A DNA stretch of 63,958 bases, from the NCBI RefSeq assembly GCF_001006805.1, contig NZ_LN811351.1:1-63958 (forward strand), read 5' to 3'. The notes beneath the pieces are model-generated. The model had not been told where the DNA came from and ran no database searches. It was given only the letters and a program-made list of their open reading frames with translations. Every line of letters starts with the position of its first letter. The first letter of the stretch is position 1. Positions 8,015 to 18,144 of the stretch are shown one piece after another. Source of the stretch: Microvirga massiliensis (GTDB taxonomy: Bacteria; Pseudomonadota; Alphaproteobacteria; Rhizobiales; Beijerinckiaceae). Both the position numbers and the translations under genes were made by a program.

Positions 8015-11000
8015 TGGCTTTGAACGTGTCCGCATGGGCGATCCGGAAGCCGATCCCGCCCGTCGTTCTCTTCATCGTGCTGATGATCCTGGGCGTGTTC
8101 AGCTTCCATCAGCTTCCGATCACGCGCTTTCCCAATATCGATATTCCGATCGTCACGATTTCGGTGACGCAGGCCGGCGCAGCGCCTTCCGAACTGCAGA
8201 ACCAGGTGACGAAGCGCGTCGAGGACGCCGTCGCGGGCGTCAACGGCGTCAAGCACATCATCTCGACGATCGCCGAGGGCATCTCGACGACGACGATCGA
8301 GTTCCGCCTCGAAGTGAATTCCGATCGCGCCGTCAACGACGTGAAGGACGCGATCGCCAAGATCAGGGCCGATCTGCCGCGTACCATCGACGAGCCGGTG
8401 GTTCAGCGGCTCGAGATCGCGGGTCTGCCCATCGTGACCTATGCGGTTTCCGCGCCGGCCATGACCCCGGAGGAACTCTCGTGGTTCGTCGACGACGTCG
8501 TCGCGCGGGCGCTCCAAGGTGTCTCGGGCGTCGGCGGCGTGCAACGGGTCGGCGGCGTGGACCGCGAGATCCGGGTCGGTCTCAAGCTCGATCGCCTCCT
8601 CGCGCTCGGCATTACGGCGGCCGACGTGAACCGGCAGTTGCGGGTCACCAGTGTCGATCTGGCCGGTGGGCGCGGCGAGGTAGGCGGGCAGGAGCAGTCC
8701 ATTCGCACACTGGGAGGTGCGGATACCCTCGAGGAACTCTCGTCGACCAGTATCACACTCCCGGGTGGCCGCCGCGTCCGCCTCTCGGATCTCGCGACCA
8801 TTTCGGACGGGGCCGCGGAGCCCCGCACTTTCGCACGCTACAATGGAGAGCCAGTCGTCGCCTTTGCAGTCTCGCGCGCGAAGGGGGCGAGCGATGCCAC
8901 GGTCGGAGAGGCGGTGGCGTCGAAGATAGCCGAGCTCGGAAGGGCTCATCCCGACGTTCATTTCGACGTGATCGACGACACAGTCGCCTACACGGTCGGG
9001 AACTTCGAATCCGCGATGCACACCCTGATCGAGGGAGCCGTGCTCGCGGTCATCGTCGTGTTCATCTTCCTGCGGGACTGGCGGGCGACGCTCATTGCAT
9101 CGATCGCCCTGCCGCTGTCGGTCATCCCGGCATTCTGGGCGATGAATGCGCTTGGCTTCTCGCTCAATCTGGTGAGCCTGCTCGCGATCACCCTCGTGAC
9201 CGGGATCCTCGTGGACGATGCAATCGTCGAGATCGAGAACATCGTCCGCCACATGAAGATGGGCAAGTCGCCATATCGAGCTGCCCTCGAAGCAGCCGAT
9301 GAGATTGGGCTCGCGGTCATCGCGATCACCCTCACGATCGTCGCGGTCTTTGCGCCGGTGAGCTTCATGGGGGGGATCGCGGGTCAGTATTTCCGGCAGT
9401 TCGGCCTCACCGTCGCCGCTGCCGTCCTGATCTCGCTTCTGGTCGCGCGGCTCATCACGCCGATGCTGGCCGCCTATTTCCTGCGGGCGCACGCGCGCGA
9501 GGAAGAGCGCGACGGCTTCGTCATGCGCGCCTACACGCGGGTGGTCGCCTGGTCGGTGCGCCACAAGTTCATCACCTTCGCGCTCGGCTTGGCCTTCTTC
9601 GCCGGATCGATCGCCTCGACGCAGCTTCTTCCGTCGGGCTTTCTTCCGGAAGAGGATATTTCACGCTCACTCTTCGTCGTGGAGCTGCCGCCAGGGTCTC
9701 GCCTCGAGGATACCAAAGCCGTGACCGACCGACTCGCGCAGCGGCTGCGTGAAAGCTCCGAGGTGCGCAACGTCTTCGTCAATGGCGGAACCCAGCTTCC
9801 GGGCAAGAAGGAAGTTCGTCTCGCGACGCTCATCGTGAACTATGTCGACAAATCGCATCGGCAGCTTCGTCAGAGACAGCTCGAAAACAAAATTGTCGAT
9901 CTGTTCCGCGATGTCCCGGATATCCGCTTCTTCGTGATGAACGATGGCGGGAAGCGCGGCTTGCAGCTCATCGTCAGCGGACCGGATCAGGACGTCGTGA
10001 TCGAGACTGCCGCGAAGCTCCAGCGTGAGATGAACTCGATTCCGAAGCTCGAGAACGTGATCTCGACGGCCCCCCTCGACAGGCCCGAGATTCGCATCCG
10101 GCCGAAGGAAGCTCTCGCTGCGGAACTCGGTGTTTCGACGGATGTGATCGCCGAGACGGTGCGGGTCGGAACGATCGGCGATGTCGGGGCCAATCTTGCT
10201 AAGTTCGATGTCGGCGAGCGTCAGGTTCCGATCCGCGTCCAGCTTCCCGAGACCGTGCGCGGCGACCGCGCGCTCCTCGACATCCTGAAAGTGCCGGCAA
10301 AGAACGGTGCGGCGGTGCCTCTGTCGGTCGTTGCCGATGTCGAACTCGGTCGTGGGCCGGCGGCGATCGAACGCTATGACCGCACGCTCCGCGTGGCGCT
10401 CGAGGCCGACATGCGCGGCACGGATGCGCTCGGCGAGGTGCTGGAGGCCGTCTATGCGTTGCCGACGGCGCGGAATCTCCCGCCCGGCGTTACCATCAGA
10501 CAGTCCGGCGACGCGGAGGTGATGGCGGAAGTCTTCGCGAGTTTCGGTCAGGCCATGGGCGCAGGCATCATGATGGTGCTCGGCGTGCTGATCCTGCTCT
10601 TCGCAAATTTCCTGCAGCCTTTCACGATACTCTTCTCGCTTCCGCTGTCGATCGGCGGCGCGATCCTGGCCCTGGTCCTCACCCAGAAGGCGATCAGCCT
10701 TCCCGTGGTGATCGGCTTCCTGATGCTCATGGGCATCGTCACGAAGAACGCGATCATGCTCGTCGATTTCGCGATCGAGGAGGTGGCGCGCGGGGTCAAT
10801 CGTGCGACGGCGATCATCGATGCCGGGCGCAAGCGGGCACGGCCCATCGTCATGACGACGATCGCAATGGCCGCCGGAATGCTGCCGAGCGCCTTTGCGC
10901 TCGGAGCCGGCGGCGAGTTCCGGGCTCCCATGGCGATCGCCGTGATCGGCGGTCTTCTCGTGTCAACCCTGCTGTCGCTGATCTTCGTGCCGGCTTTCTT

Positions 11001-11151
11001 CATCCTGATGGATGATCTCTCGCACATTCTCACGCGCCTGTTCGGGCGGTTCGTGGGTGAGAGGGACGAGCCTGGCGAGGAGGAGCGCGAGGAGCCTCAG
11101 CGGGACGTGCGCCGCTATCGCCCGAGGCTGGTGAAATCGGCCGCGGAGTAG
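8014..11151 (+). CDS. RND multidrug efflux transporter (HAE-1 type)
   Basis: A 1045-residue proton-driven inner-membrane pump of the AcrB/MexB family. It has an N-terminal helix, two large periplasmic loops (after TM1 and after TM7), and 12 predicted membrane helices. The proton-relay segment LVTGILVDDAIVEIEN in TM4 has the paired aspartates of functional RND pumps, and TM10-11 has the matching LMGIVTKNAIMLVDFA motif. The length is normal. The final ~40 residues are a charged cytosolic tail rich in Glu and Arg. It is translationally coupled to the adaptor. No outer-membrane channel gene follows, so it must borrow a TolC-like protein from elsewhere. Confidence 0.95.
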   Translation: MALNVSAWAIRKPIPPVVLFIVLMILGVFSFHQLPITRFPNIDIPIVTISVTQAGAAPSELQNQVTKRVEDAVAGVNGVKHIISTIAEGISTTTIEFRLEVNSDRAVNDVKDAIAKIRADLPRTIDEPVVQRLEIAGLPIVTYAVSAPAMTPEELSWFVDDVVARALQGVSGVGGVQRVGGVDREIRVGLKLDRLLALGITAADVNRQLRVTSVDLAGGRGEVGGQEQSIRTLGGADTLEELSSTSITLPGGRRVRLSDLATISDGAAEPRTFARYNGEPVVAFAVSRAKGASDATVGEAVASKIAELGRAHPDVHFDVIDDTVAYTVGNFESAMHTLIEGAVLAVIVVFIFLRDWRATLIASIALPLSVIPAFWAMNALGFSLNLVSLLAITLVTGILVDDAIVEIENIVRHMKMGKSPYRAALEAADEIGLAVIAITLTIVAVFAPVSFMGGIAGQYFRQFGLTVAAAVLISLLVARLITPMLAAYFLRAHAREEERDGFVMRAYTRVVAWSVRHKFITFALGLAFFAGSIASTQLLPSGFLPEEDISRSLFVVELPPGSRLEDTKAVTDRLAQRLRESSEVRNVFVNGGTQLPGKKEVRLATLIVNYVDKSHRQLRQRQLENKIVDLFRDVPDIRFFVMNDGGKRGLQLIVSGPDQDVVIETAAKLQREMNSIPKLENVISTAPLDRPEIRIRPKEALAAELGVSTDVIAETVRVGTIGDVGANLAKFDVGERQVPIRVQLPETVRGDRALLDILKVPAKNGAAVPLSVVADVELGRGPAAIERYDRTLRVALEADMRGTDALGEVLEAVYALPTARNLPPGVTIRQSGDAEVMAEVFASFGQAMGAGIMMVLGVLILLFANFLQPFTILFSLPLSIGGAILALVLTQKAISLPVVIGFLMLMGIVTKNAIMLVDFAIEEVARGVNRATAIIDAGRKRARPIVMTTIAMAAGMLPSAFALGAGGEFRAPMAIAVIGGLLVSTLLSLIFVPAFFILMDDLSHILTRLFGRFVGERDEPGEEEREEPQRDVRRYRPRLVKSAAE

Positions 11152-11226
11152 GCATCGGATTCTTCGCGCGTTCGGATGCGCCGGAAGGTCATCCCTTTGG
11201 CCGCATTTTTACTGTAGAACGGCATC

Positions 11227-11874
11227 ATGTCCGAAAAGCACGAAGCCCTCCTCTCGTTCGCCCGCCTCGCGCCAGTGATCCCGGTCGTCGCGATCCAGGA
11301 TGCCCGTCGCAGCATCGATCTGGCCCAGACCCTCGTCGAGGCCGGCCTTCCGGTGATCGAGGTCACTTTGCGCACGCCCGACGCCCTCGATGCCATCGCG
11401 GCGATCGCAAAGGCGGTTCCGAACGCAATCGTCGCCGCGGGAACCGTGGTGACCCCGGCCCAGATCAACGAGGTGGCCGACGCCGGCGCGCGCTTCATCG
11501 TGACGCCCGGAACCTCGCCCCTGCTCGCCGATGCGCTCGCGAAGGCCTCCTTGCCCGCCATGCCGGGCTGCGCGACGGCGTCCGAGGCCATCGCACTGGC
11601 GGAACGGGGCTTCCGGATCCTGAAATTCTTTCCCGCCGGTGCGTCGGGCGGCTCTGCTTGGCTCAAGAGCGTCCACGGCCCGCTTCCGCAATTGTCGTTC
11701 TGCCCGACCGGTGGTGTCGATGCCAGCAATGCCGCGGCCTATCTCGCTCTGCCGAATGTCATCTGCGTCGGCGGCTCGTGGGTGGTTCCCCCGAAGGCGC
11801 TTGAAGATGGCGACTTCGAGACGATCGGCCGGCTCGCTCGCGAGGCAGCAGCCCTGCGCGGCTCTCTCCCGTAG
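11227..11874 (+). CDS. eda: 2-keto-3-deoxy-6-phosphogluconate (KDPG) aldolase
   Basis: A 215-residue class I aldolase that cleaves KDPG to pyruvate and glyceraldehyde 3-phosphate (Entner-Doudoroff pathway), or a close relative acting on another 2-keto-3-deoxy acid. The catalytic Glu45 (IEVTLRT) and Schiff-base Lys133 (ILKFFPA) are in place, with the phosphate-binding loops CPTGG and VGGSWV near the C-terminus. The length matches the family. It lies 75 bases after the RND gene and is probably a separate unit. A start ATG at 11227 is used; no strong ribosome binding site is visible. The acid-sugar dehydratases that follow in the window make a 2-keto-3-deoxy sugar acid substrate other than KDPG possible. 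Confidence 0.9.
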   Translation: MSEKHEALLSFARLAPVIPVVAIQDARRSIDLAQTLVEAGLPVIEVTLRTPDALDAIAAIAKAVPNAIVAAGTVVTPAQINEVADAGARFIVTPGTSPLLADALAKASLPAMPGCATASEAIALAERGFRILKFFPAGASGGSAWLKSVHGPLPQLSFCPTGGVDASNAAAYLALPNVICVGGSWVVPPKALEDGDFETIGRLAREAAALRGSLP

Positions 11875-12048
11875 AGGACGATCGCTGCAGAAGCGCGCTC
11901 TCGCGAACAAAAGGCTTCGCTCTCCGTTGTGTCTCCGGTTGCATGCGAGCCGGAGCTGATCCCGCTTTGAAGGCGGTCCTCCGCTCCGCCGCGTTGGAAT
12001 CTTTCCGGTGAGGCGAACCGGTCTCACGGATGATGCTGTGAGGACCCC

Positions 12049-12972
12049 ATGGCTAATCTCCCCTTCGATCCGAAACGGTTGCTCGATTCCCTGATCGGGG
12101 CTGCGGCGAGCATCGGGCAGCCGGCGGAACCAACCAACTCGTCATCGCCGCAAGGCAAAATGGGCCCAACGGTCGATCTCGGCCCACAGGTGACGAACAC
12201 TGTCGAGAAGGTTACCGGACAGACTCCCGATCAACTGCTCCAGAAAGCGAAGTCCGTCATCGAGCAGCACCCCGGCCTCGCTCAGGCAGCCGCGATCGGA
12301 CTGGCAGGGCTGCTGTTCGGACCTCGTAAGTCGGGTAGCGGGATATCGAGCGCGCTGGCGCGGCTAGGTGGGCTCGCGGTGATCGGGGGACTTGCCTACA
12401 AGGCGTTCCAGAACCGGCAGGCCGGAAAACCGCTGTTGGCCGATGTTCAGACACCAGCGGCCAGTGGCGGTGATTCCTCCCAGACGCCGCAACGCGCCCA
12501 GGAAGGAACATCGTCGGGTCGGCCGCTTGCCACCGTATCAGGGACAGGCGCATCGGGCGCGGGCGCCGAGGATTTCGACGTGCCTCAGGAATCCCCGTTC
12601 CATCCCGTCTCCCAGACCGAAGACGACGTTCTTCTCTATCTTCGCGCTATGGCCGCCGCTGCGGCAGCGGATGGCCATGTCGATGAAGCCGAGCGCAACC
12701 GGATCATCCGCGGCTTGCGGGACTCAGGGATCGGTCCCCAGGCCAGCGACTGGCTGGAGCGGGAATTCGCGAGCCCGGCCGATGTCGACGAACTCGCGGC
12801 GCAGGCCCGGAGCCCCGAGAAGGCTGCCCAAGTCTATGCGGCGGCCCGGATCGCGATCGATCCCGACACCCTTCAGGAGAGAGAATTCCTGAACCGGCTT
12901 GCCGAAGCGCTCGACCTCGATCAGGCCATCCGCTCCCATCTGGACGACACCACATCGTCCGCGAAGGCTTGA
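12049..12972 (+). CDS. DUF533 / TerB-like protein (YebE family)
   Basis: A 307-residue protein with a hydrophobic central stretch (about 80-125, with LAQAAAIGLAGLLFG and GGLAVIGGLAYKAF) that could be one or two membrane-associated helices. A low-complexity polar linker follows, then a C-terminal TerB-like helical domain (about 190-300, with AAAAADGHVDEAERNRIIRGL and AARIAIDPDTLQEREFLNRLA). This is the DUF533 layout found in E. coli YebE. TerB folds bind divalent metal through the acidic DGHVDEAE-type motif. The physiological role is unknown. It stands alone between eda and a convergent aminotransferase. Confidence 0.82.
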   Translation: MANLPFDPKRLLDSLIGAAASIGQPAEPTNSSSPQGKMGPTVDLGPQVTNTVEKVTGQTPDQLLQKAKSVIEQHPGLAQAAAIGLAGLLFGPRKSGSGISSALARLGGLAVIGGLAYKAFQNRQAGKPLLADVQTPAASGGDSSQTPQRAQEGTSSGRPLATVSGTGASGAGAEDFDVPQESPFHPVSQTEDDVLLYLRAMAAAAAADGHVDEAERNRIIRGLRDSGIGPQASDWLEREFASPADVDELAAQARSPEKAAQVYAAARIAIDPDTLQEREFLNRLAEALDLDQAIRSHLDDTTSSAKA

Positions 12973-13029
12973 GCCTCGCCTCATTAGAGGCCTCTCGCGG
13001 GCTGCTCGCAGTGGCAAGGGGGAGCCTCT

Positions 13030-14211
13030 TCAGGCTGCCTTTCGCCGCGACAGGAACTCGCCCATCCGCTCCAGGGCGCGGGCGATGTTCTCCTCCGAGT
13101 TGGCGTAGGAGAGGCGGATATAGCCCTCGCCGTGAATGCCGAAATCGGGCCCGCCGATGACGGCGACGCCGGCCTCTTCCAGGAGAGCCGATGCCAGCGG
13201 CTTCGCCTTCCAGCCCGTGTCGGTCACGTTCGGGAAGGCGTAGAACGCCCCTTTCGGAGTGATGCAGGAGACGCCGAGCAGCCCGTTCAGGCCTTCGACC
13301 ACGAGCTTCCGGCGCCGGTCGAAGACCTCGACCATCTGCCTCACGCAATCCTGCGACCCCTGCAGGGCTTCGACGCCGGCCCATTGCGTCGCTGCATTGA
13401 CGCAGGAATGGGAATTGACGGCGAGCTTGCGGGCCGCGTCGTAGAGCGGCTTCGGCCAGACCGACCAGCCGAGCCGCCAGCCGGTCATGGCGTAGGTCTT
13501 CGAGGCTCCGTCGAGGTAGATCAGCCGGTCGCGGATCTCGGGATAGGACAGGAGCGACACATGGGTCTCTCCGTCATAGGTCATCGTCCCGTAGATCTCG
13601 TCGGAGAGGATTGCGACCTGTGGATGGGCCCCGAGCCCCGCCACCAGTGCATCGATCTCCGCCTTCGGAGTGACACCGCCGGTCGGATTGGCGGGGGAGT
13701 TCAGGATGAGGAGACGCGTCCGCGGCGTGATCAGCGAAAGCGTTTCGGCAGCCGAGAACGCAAAGCCGTTCGATTCCCGGATCGGCACTGGAACCGGCGT
13801 CGCGCCGGTGAACTCGATCATCGATCGATAGATCGGGAAGCCCGGATCCGGATACAGGATTTCTGCGCCCGGCTCCCCGAACATCAGGATCGCCATGAAC
13901 ATCGTGACCTTGCCGCCGGGCACGATCATCACGGAATCCGGGCTCACCTCGACGGCGAACCGCCTGTGCAGATCCGCGGCAACGGCCTCCCGGAGGGGAA
14001 GAATGCCGGTCGCCGGGGTATAGCCGTGATGCCCGTCGCAGAGGGCCTTGATTCCCGCCTCGACGATATGCGCAGGCGTCGGGAAGTCGGGCTGCCCGAT
14101 TCCAAGATTGATGATGTCGCGACCCTGGCGCTCGAGCTCCGTGGCGCGAGCCAGCACCGCGAAGGCATTCTCCTCGCCGATGCGGCTGAAGGCGGAAACG
14201 ATGGCCGTCAT
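13030..14211 (-). CDS. PLP-dependent class I/II aminotransferase
   Basis: About 393 residues of a fold-type I aminotransferase in the aspartate aminotransferase superfamily. Key sites are the substrate-cleft [10 protein letters not shown], the NSPANPTGG motif, the LSDEIYG tyrosine region, the Schiff-base lysine in [16 protein letters not shown], and the C-terminal substrate arginine in EGYIRLSYA. The amino donor and acceptor cannot be fixed; relatives act on aspartate, alanine or aromatic amino acids. I chose the ATG at 14211 because AAGGAT lies six bases upstream; the ATG two codons earlier (14217) has almost no spacing from it. It is divergent from the acid-sugar dehydratase. Confidence 0.9.
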   Translation of the reverse strand: MTAIVSAFSRIGEENAFAVLARATELERQGRDIINLGIGQPDFPTPAHIVEAGIKALCDGHHGYTPATGILPLREAVAADLHRRFAVEVSPDSVMIVPGGKVTMFMAILMFGEPGAEILYPDPGFPIYRSMIEFTGATPVPVPIRESNGFAFSAAETLSLITPRTRLLILNSPANPTGGVTPKAEIDALVAGLGAHPQVAILSDEIYGTMTYDGETHVSLLSYPEIRDRLIYLDGASKTYAMTGWRLGWSVWPKPLYDAARKLAVNSHSCVNAATQWAGVEALQGSQDCVRQMVEVFDRRRKLVVEGLNGLLGVSCITPKGAFYAFPNVTDTGWKAKPLASALLEEAGVAVIGGPDFGIHGEGYIRLSYANSEENIARALERMGEFLSRRKAA

Positions 14212-14434
14212 GCTCATATCCTTGATCGACGCTCCTTTGAGGTACAGAGCGCCGCGCTGTCAAACGGGGCCGGCCACCCGACGAGAGAGACGGGAGCGCT
14301 GCGGGAGGCATGCGGCCGGCGCGGAGCCCCTCTGTGGAGAGGAGGTTGATTTCCCGTGCGCGGAAGGCTCACATCCGGATATCACTGACCGCGCCGCGGA
14401 CGCGCGGAAGGATCGTCACAGGGAGATGGAAGAG

Positions 14435-16243
14435 ATGACAGATCGGCCGAAGCGCCGCACGCCCGAACAGCTCCGCTCGCGCCTGTGGTTCGACAATCCC
14501 GATAATCCGGGCATGACCGCACTCTATCTGGAGCGCTATCTCAACTTCGGGCTGACCGGGGCCGAACTGCAAGGCAAGAAACCGATCATCGGCATCGCGC
14601 AGACGGGCTCCGATCTCTCCCCGTGCAACCGCCACCATCTCGAGCTCGCAAAGCGGGTTCGCGACGGGATCACGGCTGCGGGTGGGGTGGCCTTCGAGTT
14701 TCCCTGCCACCCGATCCAGGAGACCGGGAAGCGTCCAACGGCCTGCCTGGACCGGAATCTAGCCTATCTCTCTCTCGTCGAAGTGCTCTACGGCTACCCC
14801 CTCGACGGGGTGGTGCTGCTGACCGGTTGCGACAAGACCACGCCGGCCTGCCTCATGGCTGCTGCGACTGTGAACATCCCGGCGATCTCGCTCAATGTCG
14901 GGCCGATGCTGAACGGCTGGCACGAAGGTGAGCGTATGGGATCCGGCACCGTCGTCTGGAAGGCTCGCGAACGCCATGCGGCTGGCGATATCGATTACCA
15001 GCAGTTCATCGATATCGTCCGCTCGTCGGCGCCATCGGTCGGGCATTGCAATACGATGGGCACCGCCTCGACGATGAACGCGCTTGCCGAAGCGCTCGGA
15101 ATGTCGCTGCCGGGCTCCGCTGCGATCCCGGCACCTTACCGTGAGCGCGGGCAGATGGCCTACGAGACCGGAAAACGAATCGTCGAGATGGTCTGGGAGG
15201 ATCTGAAGCCGTCCGACATCATGACGCGCGAGGCCTTCGAGAACGTCATCGTCGCGAACTCGGCCATCGGTGGATCGACCAACGCGCCGATCCACATTAA
15301 CGCCATCGCGAAGCATATCGGCGTGGAGCTTGATTGCGACGACTGGGAGCGCGTCGGTTTCGACGTGCCGCTCCTCGTGAACATGCAGCCGGCGGGCTTC
15401 TATCTCGGAGAGGAATATTTCCGCGCCGGTGGTCTTCCGGCCGTGATCGCGGAGCTGATCGGAGGCGGCAAGATCCACGAGAACGCCCTGACCTGCACGG
15501 GCAGGACGATCGGCGAGAATTGCCGGGGCAAGCACAGCTGGGATCGCGACGTGATCTGCTCGTACGACGATCCTCTGAAGGAAAAGGCCGGCTTCCTCAA
15601 CCTCAAGGGCAACCTGTTCGACTCGGCGATCATGAAGACGAGCGTGATCAGCCCGGAATTCCAGGAGCGCTATCTCAACAATCCGGATGATCCGAACGCC
15701 TTCGAGGGGCGTGCCGTCGTGTTCGACGGTCCCGAGGACTATCACAACCGCATCGACGATCCGTCGCTCGGGATCGACGAGCACACGATCCTGATCATGC
15801 GCGGTGCGGGACCGATCGGCTATCCCGGCGCTGCGGAGGTCGTGAACATGCAGCCGCCCGGGTCACTGATCAAGAAGGGCGTGCTTTCTCTGCCCTGCAT
15901 CGGCGACGGACGGCAATCGGGTACGTCCGGGACGCCGTCGATTCTCAACGCCTCTCCCGAGGCTGCAGCCGGAGGAGGTCTCGCGCTCCTGCAAACCGGT
16001 GACCGCATCCGCATCGATCTCAACAAGCGATCGGCGGATATCCTCATCTCGGCCGAGGAACTGCAGCGCCGGCGTGCGGATCTCGAAGCCCGCGGCGGAT
16101 TCCCCTATCCCGCGAGCCAGACGCCCTGGCAGGAGATCCAGCGCTCGATGGTGGACCAGCTCTCCGAGGGGATGACCCTGAAGCCGGCAGTCAGGTATCA
16201 GAAGATCGCGCAGACCTTCGGCGTTCCACGGGACAACCACTGA
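14435..16243 (+). CDS. IlvD/Edd family dehydratase (sugar-acid dehydratase)
   Basis: A 602-residue Fe-S dehydratase that removes water from a 2,3-dihydroxy acid to give a 2-keto-3-deoxy acid. The three cysteines expected to hold the [2Fe-2S] cluster are in SPCNRH, GCDKTTP and GHCNTMG, and the aspartate and lysine of GCDK match the Mg2+-binding site of arabonate/xylonate dehydratases. The C-terminus ends in GVPRDNH, close to the family norm. The sequence is divergent from the second copy at 26.8 kb and about 25 residues longer, so it probably has a different pentonate or hexonate substrate. The start at 14435 has GGAG nine bases upstream; the ATG at 14426 has none. It leads an operon with the next two genes (1-base and 25-base gaps). 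Confidence 0.88.
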   Translation: MTDRPKRRTPEQLRSRLWFDNPDNPGMTALYLERYLNFGLTGAELQGKKPIIGIAQTGSDLSPCNRHHLELAKRVRDGITAAGGVAFEFPCHPIQETGKRPTACLDRNLAYLSLVEVLYGYPLDGVVLLTGCDKTTPACLMAAATVNIPAISLNVGPMLNGWHEGERMGSGTVVWKARERHAAGDIDYQQFIDIVRSSAPSVGHCNTMGTASTMNALAEALGMSLPGSAAIPAPYRERGQMAYETGKRIVEMVWEDLKPSDIMTREAFENVIVANSAIGGSTNAPIHINAIAKHIGVELDCDDWERVGFDVPLLVNMQPAGFYLGEEYFRAGGLPAVIAELIGGGKIHENALTCTGRTIGENCRGKHSWDRDVICSYDDPLKEKAGFLNLKGNLFDSAIMKTSVISPEFQERYLNNPDDPNAFEGRAVVFDGPEDYHNRIDDPSLGIDEHTILIMRGAGPIGYPGAAEVVNMQPPGSLIKKGVLSLPCIGDGRQSGTSGTPSILNASPEAAAGGGLALLQTGDRIRIDLNKRSADILISAEELQRRRADLEARGGFPYPASQTPWQEIQRSMVDQLSEGMTLKPAVRYQKIAQTFGVPRDNH

Positions 16244-16244
16244 G

Positions 16245-17087
16245 ATGTCGGCCGTCTCCGCCTTTCGACGGCTTCACGAGTCGGGATGCTTCGTCATCCC
16301 GAATCCTTGGGACATCGGAACCGCGCGCTACCTGAAGCATCTCGGATTCGCGGCGCTCGCGACGACGAGTTCCGGCTTCTCCTTCTCACGAGGACTGCCC
16401 GATACGGATTGGGCGGTTCCGCGCGACATGGCGCTCGGGCATATCGCCGAGATCGTCTCCGCGACCGACCTGCCCGTGAATGCGGATTTTGAATCCGGCT
16501 ATGCGCATGATCCAGAGGCGCTTGCCGAAAACGTCCGTCTCTGCGTCGCGACGGGTGTCGCCGGGTTGTCGATCGAGGATGCCACGGGGGACCGGAACCA
16601 CCCGCTCTATGATCTTCCCTTGGCGGTCGAACGCATTCGTGCCGCACGGGCCGCCATCGATGAGACCGGAACCGGAGTCCTCCTGACGGCGCGCGCCGAG
16701 TGTCATCTCGTCGGCCATCCCGAACCATTGCGCGAGTCGATCAAGCGCCTCGTCGCCTATGCGGAAGCCGGCGCCGATGTGCTCTACGCGCCGGGCCCGC
16801 GCACGCGGGACGACATCCATGCGATCGTGTCGGCCGTCACGCCGAAGCCCGTGAATGTTCTGGTCTCCTCGGCGATCGGGCTCACCGTTTCCCAACTCGC
16901 CGAGCTCGGCGTGCGGAGGATCAGTGTCGGCTCTGCTCTCGCGCGGGCTGCCTGGGGCGCGTTCATGCAAGCGGCCGAGAGCATCGCGCAGGATGGATCT
17001 TTCGACGGGTTCGCCGATGCTAGGCCCTTTGTGGATCTCAACGAGTTCTTCAGGCGCGACCTGAAGGAGCGGGCTACGAAATCATAA
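16245..17087 (+). CDS. Isocitrate lyase / PEP mutase family protein
   Basis: A 280-residue TIM-barrel enzyme of the PEP mutase/isocitrate lyase superfamily, which makes or breaks a C-C or P-C bond next to an enolate. The Mg2+ and substrate motifs NADFESGY (about residue 80) and SIEDATG (about 109) are present, but the KKCGH cysteine motif of true isocitrate lyases is absent. It could be an oxaloacetate or 2-methylmalate-type lyase/decarboxylase. It starts one base after the dehydratase stop, which suggests that it acts in the same pathway, perhaps on a pathway keto acid. Confidence 0.8.
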   Translation: MSAVSAFRRLHESGCFVIPNPWDIGTARYLKHLGFAALATTSSGFSFSRGLPDTDWAVPRDMALGHIAEIVSATDLPVNADFESGYAHDPEALAENVRLCVATGVAGLSIEDATGDRNHPLYDLPLAVERIRAARAAIDETGTGVLLTARAECHLVGHPEPLRESIKRLVAYAEAGADVLYAPGPRTRDDIHAIVSAVTPKPVNVLVSSAIGLTVSQLAELGVRRISVGSALARAAWGAFMQAAESIAQDGSFDGFADARPFVDLNEFFRRDLKERATKS

Positions 17088-17112
17088 GCATTTGACCGGG
17101 AGCGATGGCAGC

Positions 17113-17859
17113 ATGAGTTACCGCCTGCAGGGAAAAAGGGCCGTCGTGACGGCTGCGGGGCAGGGCATCGGTCGAGCGATCGCGGAGGCCTTCGCCCGGG
17201 AAGGGGCGCGGATTTATGCCACCGACCTCGACCTGGCGAAGCTCGAAGGGCTGCAGGGGGTCGAGCGGCGCCCGCTCGATGTCCGCTCGACGGAGGCGAT
17301 CGAGAACTTCGCCAAGGAAGCCGGTGCGATCGACATTCTCGTGAACGCGGCGGGCTTCGTGCATCACGGCACGATCCTCGATTGCTCCGAAGCGGATTGG
17401 GAGTTCTCGTTCGACCTCAACGTGAAGTCGATGCATCGCACGATTCGCGCCTTCCTGCCCGGAATGCTCGAGCGCGGCGGCGGGTCGATCGTCAACATTG
17501 CGTCGGGCGCCTCATCGGTTCGCGGCATCCCGAACCGGTACGTCTATGGCGCAACGAAAGCGGCGGTGATCGGTCTGACGAAGGCGGTCGCCGCCGACTT
17601 CATCCGCAAGGGTATCCGTGCAAATGCGATCTGCCCTGGCACGATCCAGTCGCCCTCGCTCGATGAACGCATCGCCGAACAGGCAGAGCGCTCCGGCCAG
17701 AGCCTCGAGGCTGCGCGCCAAGCCTTCATTGACCGACAGCCGATGGGGCGGCTCGGAACTGCGGAGGAGGTTGCCGCGCTTGCGGTCTATCTCGCCTCGG
17801 ACGAAGCGAGCTTCACGACCGGCCACATCCATCTCGTCGATGGTGGGTTCGCGTTGTGA
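17113..17859 (+). CDS. SDR family oxidoreductase (keto-deoxy sugar-acid dehydrogenase-like)
   Basis: A 248-residue short-chain dehydrogenase. The cofactor motif is GQGIGRAIAEAFA near residues 14-26, an aspartate after the second strand (YATDLD) favours NAD(H), and the catalytic Ser/Tyr/Lys are in IASGASS and YVYGATKAAV. The phrase ANAICPGTIQSPSL is typical of the 2-keto-3-deoxy-L-fuconate / L-rhamnonate dehydrogenase and BDH2 group. That fits oxidation of the product of the dehydratase two genes upstream. The ATG at 17113 replaces a longer in-frame TTG start; it begins right at the SDR fold. It is the last gene of the three-gene operon. Confidence 0.85.
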   Translation: MSYRLQGKRAVVTAAGQGIGRAIAEAFAREGARIYATDLDLAKLEGLQGVERRPLDVRSTEAIENFAKEAGAIDILVNAAGFVHHGTILDCSEADWEFSFDLNVKSMHRTIRAFLPGMLERGGGSIVNIASGASSVRGIPNRYVYGATKAAVIGLTKAVAADFIRKGIRANAICPGTIQSPSLDERIAEQAERSGQSLEAARQAFIDRQPMGRLGTAEEVAALAVYLASDEASFTTGHIHLVDGGFAL

Positions 17860-17889
17860 GATAGGCTGTCTTTGACGCGTACGCTCACC

Positions 17890-17968
17890 GTCATAGCGAG
17901 TGGAGCGAAGCGATCCAGGAGCACATCCGTTAACGGGTAGATTGCTTCGCCTGCGGCTCGCAAAGACG
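17890..17968. repeat. Dispersed palindromic intergenic repeat
   Basis: A copy in the orientation reading GTCATAGCGAG, GAAGCGATCCAGGAGC, then CGGGTAGATTGCTTCGCC and CGGCTCGCAAAGAC. The ends are inverted copies of each other, so the whole unit can fold into one long hairpin. It lies in the 285-base gap between the convergent SDR and COG4091 genes. Confidence 0.8.
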
Positions 17969-18029
17969 GGAGAGGATTCAGCGCCTGCTCTTGTTTCCGA
18001 GTATGCTCTTCCCTCCCTCACGCCTACTT

Positions 18030-18100
18030 CGTCATTGCGAACGCAGTGAAGCAATCTACCCGTCGAAGGATGAAGCACGTCGCCTGCGGCTCGCAGAGAC
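18030..18100. repeat. Dispersed palindromic intergenic repeat
   Basis: A second copy 60 bases from the first, in the opposite orientation: GTCATTGCGAAC, GAAGCAATCTACCCGTCGA, then CGCCTGCGGCTCGCAGAGAC. Two inverted copies between convergent genes could act as a two-way terminator or RNA-stabilising element. Confidence 0.8.
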
Positions 18101-18144
18101 AGAGTGGAGCCAGCGGGCCGGCCGCCGTCTCTTGAGACATTGAA

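Noticed and set aside
8011..9564. A 517-codon reverse-strand ORF opposite the RND pump
   Set aside because: The product is a low-complexity Arg/Asp/His-rich sequence, the usual antisense shadow of a GC-rich gene, and it lies wholly within the pump gene.
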